Below are positions 12,401 through 22,720 of a stretch of DNA of 64,000 nucleotides, one piece after another; within the stretch, counting starts at the first letter, position 1; the number at the start of each line of letters is the position of its first letter. The translations under genes were made by a program, and so were the position numbers. Source of the DNA: Zygnema cylindricum (Eukaryota > Streptophyta > Zygnematophyceae > Zygnematales > Zygnemataceae); assembly GCA_037447655.1 (NCBI GenBank), contig JBBHKE010001492.1, positions 124,001 to 188,000 on the forward strand, read 5' to 3'. The notes beneath the pieces were generated by a model. It did not search any database and was not told where the DNA came from. It saw only the letters and a program-made list of their open reading frames with translations.

Positions 12401-14500
12401 TTCTTCTAAAGCCTCGTGCCATTTTTACAGTGTTTTAACAATATATTGCAAGTGTCTTTTGGTATCTCTCAGCCCAGGGTATCACAAAATCACTTTGCTG
12501 AGGCAAAAAAAGCTAGCTTGTCCTATAATTGTTGGCAATAGCTGCCAGTAAGCCCTTGAAAGTTCTATAAAGTCTTGTAAATATTAACACAGCCAAAAGA
12601 ACCGGCAGATTCTTCGCAATTTACCTGCTCTGCATTTTTGAGCGATCACTGCTTTGCAATTTATTTTTTCCTAAATTCAGGCAGCTGTACTGACCAATCA
12701 GCCGAGAATCATAATTCCCCCATAGGATAAAAATAGCTCAATACTTCCGTCCATCACCATGACATCATGTGCTTTCCAGGAGCAACGAACATCAAATTGT
12801 TTCAGCTAGTAGTGTTGGCAAATTTCAAAATAAATTCCAGTAACAAACAATTATTGCAAAGAAAAAATGTCACGTAGACTAGATACTTGTCCCAACAATG
12901 ATACATCAACGAATTGGGTAATTAATAGCACAATTGGCTACTTTTTCTAAAACAACAGCTCAGTACAGCGTGCAGATGAAAAATGTCACTCACAAGAATA
13001 TGTTTTGCAAATGCAAGTTTTTGTGCAAGTGAAAGTATTTTTTTCATAAAACTGAGTTCGATGTGCATACTTCCTAACGCATAATGTAAGTATACCTGGC
13101 GAGCCTTCGTGCCCTGTTTGTTTAATAAAGCGCAAAAGAGGCGAGTTGACATTCTCTCTCCAAATGACACCAGATAGTCTTTGGTCCGTACAGTCAGCTC
13201 CTTCATTAGTGAAATGCCGGTCAACAATTGACCCAACTCCTCCAAAAGCTCTGCAGAAAAAAAGGCCAAGGCTATTCGTAAAAAAAAATCGAAAAACAAA
13301 ACAAAAGTGCACTATGAGGTAACAAAAAAGTGAAAGGGAAAAAATATCACTTTACATACCATTTACAACGGAAGGATCAAGCCCAAGCTCCTCGGCCGTT
13401 CTACAAACAAGAACATAGAAACTCCTTAGAACAAAAAAAAAATTTCAACTACCTCCAAGAAAACAGGCAGTAAAGCGAAAGAGCCATCGAATTTCTCAAC
13501 GGCTGTGGTGGTGGACTCTTAATGTGCGAAATTGTGAAGACCTAAATTGGCATACTGAAATCGCACACAGAATCTCCAGAGGATGGCGAAATGAATGGAG
13601 AAGGGGAGAGAGAGGGACGGAGAGATGACATCACCAGCCGAACATTACAAATACATACCTTAAGTGGAGGTCTTTGATAACTTGAAGCTCCGCAATTTCT
13701 CGGCAACGGCTTGATTCACAACTCACGGCCACATCTCCGGCCTTTTCAAAAAAAACAAACGATTAGGGAGAAGATGAGTTATGACTGACAATTGTCACCT
13801 TTACAAAGATGCCCAACACAGAAACAGCCTTTGCCTTCTTATTACGAATGAATAAATAATAAAAAAATATATATATAGATCTTTCTAGTGACTGGAGTAC
13901 AGCTTTCATATAAAAATTCTCAATTTTTCTCATACACCAACTGAATTTCCATTGAATTCACTTAATTCCAGAACGCATCGAACATATCATCACCTTGAGT
14001 AGATTGTTAGTGGTTTTCCCCATGGCTGACAAAACAATTATCGGTCTTTCTTGTGGAAAACTTGCGATAAGCGAGGCAACCTCCAGCATGCGAGCTCCTG
14101 AGGCTACTGAAGAGCCCCCAAACTTCATAACCACCGAATAACCGTCGTTTCCATGCGCTTCTGTTGACTTCACACTGACATTATCGACGTGAGCCACACC
14201 GTTACTGGTAGCTGCCTCACATCGGACGGCTGATCGGCGTCTACCTCGCTTTGACTCAGATTTCTGTTGCGACCATACGTCATATCGTACGGAAATTGCC
14301 TCACCGGATACGCTCTTAAAAAAGGCCTTCTCACCTAATCCATAATGGTTGACAATTTTCACAGAAGCGGAAGCAGCTGGCGTTGCACGCGAAGATAAAC
14401 TTTCTGTCTGGCACGTGCGATTGTTTTTAGGGCTAACAAACGAAGAGGAGCTGTGATACTGGTTTGCTGACGTCGAAGCGGCAGGAACAGCTGCAGACAT
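9469..14500 (-). CDS. Aspartate kinase, copy 2, 3'-truncated duplicate
   Basis: Near-identical tandem duplicate of the aspartate kinase at 61-5581. Ten exons align: 13994-14500, 13659-13741, 13360-13400, 13096-13250, 11956-12105, 11270-11365, 10725-10841, 10313-10525, 9907-10023 and 9469-9591, 534 codons with intact frame. Two residue changes are visible in exon 1 (R76W and T83S, both in the transit region); exons 1 and 2 also have silent changes. Homology with copy 1 stops near 9054, inside the intron that precedes exon 11, so exon 11 and everything after it are missing. Translation would run eight codons into the retained intron after exon 10 and stop. The kinase domain and first ACT domain are whole; the second ACT domain is cut in half. 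It could be a pseudogene or make a regulatory-domain-deleted enzyme; the sequence alone does not decide. Confidence 0.85.
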
Positions 14501-14825
14501 GGCGCCTGAGAAGGGCGAGGAACAAGCAGACGGAGGACACCAAGTTGGCGGCGCAACAGGCTTGAATAGTTGAAGAGTTCACAGTCCTTACATCCGCGAA
14601 TAGTACAGTGCGGAAACAATTATACTACATTACAGTCCTCTACATGATGCTCCATCAGTTACGGAGCTGAAACGTGTACGGCGTACGTCACACAAGTGCA
14701 TCCGTGCAAGAGAGAAAATGTATATGAAACTTATATGTATCGATAAAGCCAAACAAGAATCGAATCGCCGTCGCCGATGATAAAGAATTGCTAATCGCAG
14801 TAACAATTCTTGCTGCGCGCAGTCA

Positions 14826-16626
14826 GGGTGCGTCTCTATGTACTTCAAACTTAAGAGAAATTCCTTTGTTTTTTAGCGCAGATCCGACGGACCCGGATTT
14901 CGGGTATCCGTATGTGTACCAAACGAAGTTGTCACTTAAGGGCGTGACGATTGTATACGTCGACAATGCCCGTGACGGCAGTCGACAGTGTACAATCTGT
15001 GATGACGCACGCTATTTTTTGTAGCTGCTTGTGACGTCGCATGAGTTTTCGTGACATTATAGACGTACCGCCTTCCAGCCTGTGCCGTTTCACGGTTGAA
15101 GAAGCTGCACTTTGCCTTTGCGTCTCCCATCCGCTCGACGTGAAATGGCATCGGAATCTTGAGACTATAGTTCAAAAGTAGGTGAAAGTAGGCCCATACA
15201 ATATGCCTATTGTATGCAAAACATACAATATGACCTTAAGACCCATATTGTATTCGGACCTATTCGGACCAAAAATTGGACCAATTAAAACATTCGGACC
15301 AAAATAATTTATTTACACCGTCATATTCGGATGATCGAACGGTCGCTGATCAAAGTAGCGATCTAAGAAGATCACATGAAAAGCCCATAACACAACTTAT
15401 GATAAAGGCGCCGACCAAAAGGCCTACCATAAAAACGCCTACTTTTTAACTATGCTTGAGACCATAGTTGTTCAAATCGCGCGATTTTTTCCTTTTTTGC
15501 GATTGAAACTTATAATTCGTGACTTTTGAAAAAATCGTAAAAAAACGTGTACTGTAAACTGAAACTGAAATTTTACGGAAACCTGTAAACTAATTACTGT
15601 AACTGTACATTTTTTTACGGATATGTACGGAATAAAACAGGAAATATGCGTCGCACTTATTGGTACTTTCTGTTCAGTGAACTGAACAGAAATACCACAG
15701 AAGTTGTACGTTATATAATTGAAAATGTACGGACATTTTCGAAAAGAGACGTCACAATCATTTCGCGCGTTCAGTTTGAAATTTGTACGGCGTCTTCTTC
15801 AATTTTTTTTGAAAGAAGACGCCATGGAACAGAGACAAAATTGCTAAGAATGCTATCTTCGTAGCATCCGAACCCGGATACGATATCTGCGAATAAAATC
15901 CTAAGGTGAACGACAGGACTACCATTTGATAAAGTCGTTCCGTTACCAAATAAATTGTGATAAAAGTTTAAACAATTTATTTTTTTACCGCTCATTAAAC
16001 GGGAAAAACTTGCAAACTGCGTTATATGTAATAGTTTTTTGTTTTTTTATGTACGGAATAGTACGGAAGGAAATTCATTAACGATTTTTTGCGATTTGAT
16101 CAAAAGGTTCAATGCGTTTGTTACGTATAATTCGTCACGTACGGTACGTTCGCACTAATCGCCGTGAACAACTATGCTTGAGACCCCTCGGGAAATAAAA
16201 TTCGTACCAGGCGCAAACGGACAAAACCAAACAACTTAAGTACTTTAGCTCGCCGTACCTGAGCGCAAACAGACAAAACATAGTAGATCGTGCACTTTTC
16301 GTCGTCGCTTTAATTCTTTTGAAATTTTTAGAAAACTTTTTACACGTGCGAATACGTGTTCCTATTTGTTTTTCGAAAAAACTTTGAATTTTAAACACAC
16401 CGCCCTGTGTTTTAAAGAAAAGTTTGAAGATGACGTTTTTTGGCGTGGCAGTGGGTCAAAGAACACAAAACAACAACATGTAGTACATTTTAAATTCGAC
16501 GATGACGCAAAATGTACTTTTCCATTTTTCTATTTTTTTGTACAGTTGAAACTTACGCGGTACGGCTCTAAGTTTTACAGGAAAACGACAAAAAAAACCC
16601 TTACTTTGGCACACAGAGACGCACCC
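14826..16626. mobile_element. 1.8-kb TIR element with TCA target duplication
   Basis: Ends GGGTGCGTCTCTATG and, reversed, GGGTGCGTCTCTGTG. Flanked by TCA at 14823-14825 and 16627-16629; the uninterrupted site is visible in unit 1 near 5903-5907. The interior has short open frames but no recognised transposase. Part of its right half resembles 29640-29902. Confidence 0.82.
15163..15470. repeat. Small inverted-repeat element inside the 1.8-kb element
   Basis: The segment near 15163-15187 (ACTATAGTTCAAAAGTAGG) recurs inverted near 15440-15462 (CCTACTTTTTAACTATG). In between are several ATTCGGACC repeats. Probably a MITE; ends not exact. Confidence 0.45.
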
Positions 16627-16663
16627 TCACTTGCGTCAGCATGTCAAAAGTTGTACATTTTAA

Positions 16664-17724
16664 GGGCACTTTCCCATGTAACCAAAACTTTAATCTTGTA
16701 ACTTTGTTTCTAGCTAAGATTCTCCGTACAACTTTCAGAGCATTCAGATGTAAGCGCAAATAACTTGTTACTTCAAAAAGTGACAAGCGTAGACCTATAA
16801 CGAAACATGTGTACACAAAACGTTGCATAACTTCCACATGTGACAATTAAACGGTACACAAAATGTTGCGAAACTTCCACTCGGCTTGAATTTCATACGT
16901 CCACCCGCACGCTGAACAGTTTATATCACTTCGTAATGTATGTACGCCACATTGTCGACATGGAGGCATTACAAATGTTTAGGGTTTGTGACATTGTGAC
17001 GTCACGCACGTCACGCTCAACTATGACAGCGCCGCCGTCACATATTCTAAAACTATCCGCCATGGTTTCTTTATTGTATTTTTTTGTCTTTTCTCACTTT
17101 ACTTGCCATCAATATATGCCCAAAAATTGTAAAAAGAAATCGTTTTCATAAATATTTCATTTAATACCATTATTGACGTTTTTCGTTGCAATAATTGTGA
17201 GATAGACGTGGTAGTGGAAGAGGGAGAGAGAGACAGGGGCGCTTTCACGGACTTCACTTTTGCGAAATGGCGTTCGTTGGTCGAGACCCCTCCACGGGCA
17301 CTGTACAGAAAAAAACCTATGGAAAAATGTCACCCACAGCTTTGAAACGTGCAGTGGGTTCTTTTTTTAGTACTTCGCGCACAAAAATTGTAAAACAAAA
17401 ATCGACACGTGCAACAACATCTGCCTATTCCCTCACCTCATGGAACTATATTTAAAATCACCCCGCGAGGTGGTTTTATCTAAAGTTTGAAGATGAGTTG
17501 AAAGGACGGGAAAGTGGCTCGAAACGCGCTAGACGACAAACTACATCGCGCTAAACGACGCTACACGACAAACTGCAGTACATATAAAATTTTAAAGGTA
17601 ATACAACTTGTACTCTGGTATTTTCAACTTTTTTGGTTCGGTTGCAAATTTTGTCGTTTTTTTTCCAAGCTGTAGAGTAAAACGACATAAAATAACTGTA
17701 ACTGTAGCACATGGGAAAGTGCCC
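16664..17724. mobile_element. 1.06-kb TIR element with TAA target duplication
   Basis: Ends GGGCACTTTCCCATGT on both sides in inverse orientation, flanked by TAA at 16661-16663 and 17725-17727, inside element B of unit 2. No transposase recognised. Its ends share the CCCATGT core with the element at 6149-7076. Confidence 0.82.
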
Positions 17725-18230
17725 TAAGTACATATTAGTACAAGTTACGTACTGTTGAGTTTAGATTTGACGGTCAATCCGCTGAACAACTTTGACTTGC
17801 GAAATATTGTAACAACCGGTTCAAAAAGTGTCGCGCTTGCGAACGTTGACCGCTATAAAAAAACAACACTTCACACGGTCGCATAAGGTTTACGGTAATA
17901 AAAATGCGTCAACCACACGTAAATAAAAGTGTTGCGCGCAAACACTTTCTCACTTTACGTGAGCTCCACTGTGAGAGCACATGTTGGCTTTTAACAACAA
18001 CAAAAAAAAAAAAAAAAAACGGTCGACGGTCACAAGCGCGACACTTTTTTGACCGGTTGTTACAATATTTCTCAAGTCAAGTTGTTCAACGGATTGACCG
18101 TCAAATCTAATCTCAACAGTATGTAACTTGTACTATTCTGTACTTCAAATGTATAATTTTTGACAAGCTGACGCAAGTGACTGCGCGCAGTACTGCGATT
18201 AGCAATTCCCCGAACTAACATCTCCCTTTC

Positions 18231-18951
18231 AAACATAGATGTCCCGTGCGCATAATATGCACAAAACGAACGCGCAAATACTACGCACGATACGCATTTA
18301 ACGATGATGAAAATGTAATAAAATGCGTACCAAACTACGTACCCGTACTTTTTTGTACATTTGCGTACTGTCTTCTTACATTTCAGTACAATTAGGGGTA
18401 TTAAGGGGGGTTTAAGGAATTTTAGGGTACATTCTTGTGCATTCTCATATATTTATTTTAAACAACCAACTTTCATTTTTTACATTTAAGTAAAGTGTCC
18501 GTATATTTTCGTACTTTTTGACGGTTATTATTTGAGATCTTTAGGGTACATTTTCGTACGTTTCCGTATATTTCAGTTATACGTACTTACATCTTTCTTA
18601 CATCTACGTACAACGTCCGTATATTTCAGAACTTTTAGGCGAATTGAAGGGGGGGGTTTAGGGTGTTTAGGGTACTTCACGTGCATTTTGTACATTCCGG
18701 TAAATTACAGTACATCTGCCTTACATTATATGTACTCTTAGGTTTTTAGGGTGCACCTTTTGTACAATGCCGTAAATTTCCGTATGTTTTTCGTACTTTC
18801 TAGATTTTTTAAAGGATTTTTTAGGGTTAAGGGGACGGTTTCCGTACGTTTTCGTACATCGTACAGCCAAAACTAACGAACGATATGTAAGTAACGAATA
18901 CTAAGTAAAAATCGTGAAAAAGTCGAAATCCGTACGAATTGGACAACTAGG
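18231..18951. mobile_element. GTAC-rich 721-bp insertion
   Basis: Absent from the matching place in unit 1 (near 7380) and bracketed by CTTTC at 18226-18230 and 18952-18956. No inverted ends. Filled with irregular repeats around CGTAC, GTACATTT and AGGGTAC words. Class unknown. Confidence 0.6.
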
Positions 18952-19101
18952 CTTTCAAACTACAATAACAACATAGTGAAACTGATCCGAACTAAACCGA
19001 ACTACTATTTTTTCACAGTTCGGTTCATTAAGTTCGCTTTTCTGCTTTGTACGGTTTTGTACAACTGTATCCATGCTTTGCGGTTTGCGGCGCGGGATGT
19101 A

Positions 19102-19588
19102 CACTGCGAATCGTAATCAGCGTTATGTACGCTAGTTCCGTCACCCCAAATTTTGACTCTATCACCCTAAATAGAGTACATAATAATAAATTATTCTCTA
19201 CATTATTTAAGGTACATTTGGAATCAGCTAGAACAACTCTAATATAGTGCCGTTTTAAATAGTGTGGCGTATGGTCGGTGTCTGGCCCTGCAAAATTGTA
19301 CTTTATTAACTAGAAAAGTACAAAAAATGATTTAATACAAGCCGTTATCAAATAATTGCGTTTTCACAAAGCACGTAGTGCAAATGTCATAATGACGTGA
19401 AACCGAACGTCTTGTCAGATTATGTACATGTACCTAATTTACAGGAAAGATATCAGCGCGGATAATTTGTAGGGAAAGAAACCCAAATTAGAGTTATTGA
19501 TAAACACAAATTAGAGTGTACAAGACTAATTATTATTTTTCATTTTTTTACTCTAATTATTTCTTTACTCTAATTATGAGTCGTGGTG
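19102..19588. mobile_element. MITE family A, copy in unit 2
   Basis: Allelic in position to the copy at 7526-8060; same ends in mutated form (CACTGCGAATCGTAATC on the left; right end TAATTATGAGTCGTGGTG). Confidence 0.75.
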
Positions 19589-19632
19589 TACTGTACCAGT
19601 GTACAGTACCGACCTTGGAAGGAAGGGACTAA

Positions 19633-20337
19633 GAGCGTTGTTCCATTAGGCAGTCTCTGTAAACATCAAAAAATCGTTTACTGAAGCGACCGTTCCATTG
19701 TGTCCGGTCAGTAACCGACATTTGTTTTGCGTGGCACACATTGATTTGGCCACGTAATATAAGAATAAGATTCTGCTAATCTTCAAAGAATCTCTAACAG
19801 CGAATTGTGACCACATATTTGTACCAGCGAAGGTAAAAAGTGACTCGTACGACGTATTGAATAAAATATGTAAGGGCGGACGAAACTTAAAATGTGTAAA
19901 AGCGTACGAAAATGTCAGAAAGGTTCGTGGATGCCAACAGAAGCGTGAAACAATATCCTCCGTCAAAGATTTTCTAACGGCTTCCGGTGGCATTGCATCC
20001 TTCCTGGCAGAAGGCACATGTCAAATGCGACGTGTACCCACCTGGTCGCGCGGTCGTCATGGATATTTGTGCACTTCTCCACGAGGCACGATGCTATTCG
20101 TTCAGGCGCTGAGAATTGACCTACTCCGGGTCATTTGTTGCGAACTGAAAGTGTCAGACGATGGCGTATCCGATTATGCATCCGACGGTCCACGTTTACG
20201 CCCATAAACGTGGAGAATGAAATTCTTCATTCAGTAGCCTTGTTTTTTTGACAAATTTATTTTTTTGGTACGGCACTGTACGAAAAAAAGCGGCTTCTAG
20301 TAAACAAGGACATTTTTTCCCTAATGGAACCTCACCC
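19633..20337. mobile_element. PIF/Harbinger-like MITE, first of an adjacent pair
   Basis: 705 bp. Left end GAGCGTTGTTCCATTAGG, right end reversed GGGTGAGGTTCCATTAGGG. Flanked by TAA at 19630-19632 and 20338-20340. The empty site is in unit 1 near 8093. Short open frames inside are not recognisable proteins. Confidence 0.78.
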
Positions 20338-20340
20338 TAA

Positions 20341-21075
20341 TGGTGAAGTTCCATCATACGTTTATGTAATTGTACGGCAAACTCTACAGACCGGGTCGAT
20401 CGAGTCGATGTTCCATCACGTAGAGTCTGTAAGCCACGTGTTCTAAATTGACTGGCGCCACGCAAGCTACGATCCAATACTGAATATCTTTCAGATTTTT
20501 AGCACCGACAAACTTAACTTCAAATCTTGACTTGCGTACCATGTACCTGCGTACGAAGTAATCATAAGACAGAACTTTTATACTTTTTGCACATGCTAGT
20601 TTGTACGCCAGCTCATTTTTTAGGGTTTCAGTTTTCGAACATAACGACAGTCCTTTGAGAGAAATAGTGTGACGAACAAAAGCTATCGAAAATAGCGTGA
20701 CGAGGGAATGTTACGAAATTTCGTTTTTATTTTCGGTTGTATTTTGGAAAGTGCGTGTCTGTGCAAATCTTAAGATTTTTCGTTGGTTTTCCATCATGAC
20801 ACGTAGCTTAATCGTCCAGCGTGTCACGATTTTTTTTTTCTGTATCTGCCAACCCACCTCCTCGAGGTGGGTTGAGAGTTACAGAAAAAATGAAGCGAAC
20901 TCTTCGCAGATGAATATCCGACGGCCAGTATTACCTCCAAGACCTTCGGAGAGTATCGACAAGATTCTCTGTAATGTTGTTTTTCGTATAAAAACAAAAT
21001 AGGCGGTACGATTTGGTACGGAGGGTCGCGAATTTCTGTAAACTACGCCACTTTTCGCCTGATGGAACGTCACCC
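20341..21075. mobile_element. PIF/Harbinger-like MITE, second of an adjacent pair
   Basis: 735 bp. Left end TGGTGAAGTTCCATCA, right end reversed GGGTGACGTTCCATCAGG. Shares the TAA at 20338-20340 with its neighbour and has TAA at 21076-21078. Same family as the element to its left. Confidence 0.78.
20850..20874. repeat. Perfect hairpin inside MITE
   Basis: Eleven-base arms CAACCCACCTC / GAGGTGGGTTG around a 3-base loop, preceded by a run of ten or more T. It lies in the middle of the element at 20341-21075. Confidence 0.7.
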
Positions 21076-21078
21076 TAA

Positions 21079-21918
21079 CCCTAACAAATTCGTATCCTCT
21101 GTAGAAATTTGGAACCTTAGATCTTTAAACAATTTTAAGTGTTTGCGCTCTCGACCTCGATGCTACAGTAGAGGTCTTTAAAGCCAACCTCACATCTCTC
21201 CCTTTTGTTTCCAACCACCAATGGCCCGAGCCTGGACCTTTATTGTACAAAGCATGGTGGTAGGTGACGGTCGTGAACTTCTTGACCTCCCGCCATACCA
21301 ATCGCAATTGAACCAGATCTAAGTGGGCCAACTTCTACTCTAGAGCATGCTCCCCATCGAGATTACAGTTAACAACTGTAACTCGAGAGTGATTTTTTTA
21401 TACCGAGAGTCATAGTTTAATGCTATTTACGAAATATGGTCAAGTGGCCTCTAGTGAGCCATATTGTAAAATACAAGTTCGTTTAGTTCAATATATCTTG
21501 TGTTAACACTAGTAATTGACCGATGGTAATGGCAACACTTGGCTTGCTCGGTTTTCTTTTGTTGAAGGTCCAACCAAACAGTTTTGTTTGAAACCGGATT
21601 TGACATTTGAAGACCAAACTATGGAGCCAAATTGAATTGGACCGTTCAAACTATTTCTACAAAAGTTCTTTTGAAACCCTACAATCACTAACATAATTCT
21701 AGAAAATCCTAAAAAAATAGTCTTCTACACATATTCTTCACATTAGGAGGCAGTATTCTTTATTTTGCTGTAGTCATGTACAATTGTTCAACAAACCTAA
21801 CGAGGTTTGTTATGATAGAGCCGAGCCAAGCAGCTTTCTCAAGTGATCAAGCTCAGCTGTATCAAAAACTGTTGGCAAGCAATAATTTAACATCAATGCT
21901 GTTGGTATACTTTCGATT
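21079..21918. repeat. Diverged duplicate block, unit 2
   Basis: Counterpart of 8098-8927, about 90% identical by eye. It ends at the start of the 3' flank of the TyrRS gene. Confidence 0.7.
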
Positions 21919-22720
21919 TTAGAATGGTTGTTTTTTTTAACCACTTAAATAACTGATATCTGTACACATCATTGCATTTTCATTTGAAACCGCCGAAGGG
22001 AAGAGTCTTACCTTTCCATTGCAACATTCAGATTTAATAATCCGGCATGTGTGCACACGAGTTTAAACTCCCAAACATTAACACTAATAGCATAGACTGT
22101 TTACCATATGTAGCTTCGGTAAAATTGTTTTTATCACTTATCACACTATCATGCAGAGTGACGTGGTTTGCTCACAAGATTGATTATTGGGGATTCACAC
22201 TCGACATAAGACCCTAGTGTAAATGGAACCATCACTTGTCATTCGTAGCATTCCTTCAACAAGAAGACACCAAACAAAGCAAAAAACTTACTACAAAACT
22301 ATGCACACATTGGAAAAGTTTCATACAAGCGACACGAGTCACATTAGTGACACATGTCACACGAGTCACTAATGTCTCCACATTTCTTCATGTGTAAGAC
22401 TGCAAATTATCAACAAGAATACAAATGGAATATAGTGAAGGAATTTGGACAAATATGCACTGCTGGCCTTATGCCAATTTGCATTATTAAGCCGACTTTC
22501 TATCTTCTGCACAACTATTGATGTTGATAATTGCAACTGATATCAACAAACAAAATCTAAAACCTAATTTCCACAATGCCCATCCGAACATCGATGCCAT
22601 TAAACATGGGCGCTCACTGGCCAATACAGCGAGCTACACACAACAAAATTTGATTGAACAACTTTCTCTGTAAAGAGAAGCATTCCTGAAATTTCTTCCC
22701 TGCCCAAAGACGCCCTCCGA
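21919..22720. other. 3' flank of TyrRS gene
   Basis: About 800 bp of unremarkable AT-rich sequence downstream of the TyrRS stop codon, likely including its 3' UTR. A short run of GTCACAC/CGAGTCAC words lies near 22330-22372. No gene or element seen. Confidence 0.5.

Larger units (their letters stand above)
14785..18209. mobile_element. Element B, unit 2 copy, broken by two insertions
   Basis: Element B in three pieces: 14785-14825, 16627-16663 and 17725-18209, separated by the insertions at 14826-16626 and 16664-17724. Joined, the pieces follow the unit 1 copy in order. The right inverted repeat ends at 18209 with the same AGCAATTCC terminus. Confidence 0.78.
9054..21918. repeat. Tandem segmental duplication, unit 2, expanded by insertions
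   Basis: Homologue of 136-8927 carrying five extra insertions (14826-16626, 16664-17724, 18231-18951, 19633-20337, 20341-21075) and lacking one present in unit 1 (6149-7076). Lengths agree to within a few tens of bases once these are removed. It ends where the 3' flank of the TyrRS gene begins. Confidence 0.85.

Noticed and set aside
19646-20207. Overlapping frames of 123 and 116 codons on opposite strands
   Set aside because: They lie inside a 705-bp MITE with proven ends and match nothing recognisable.
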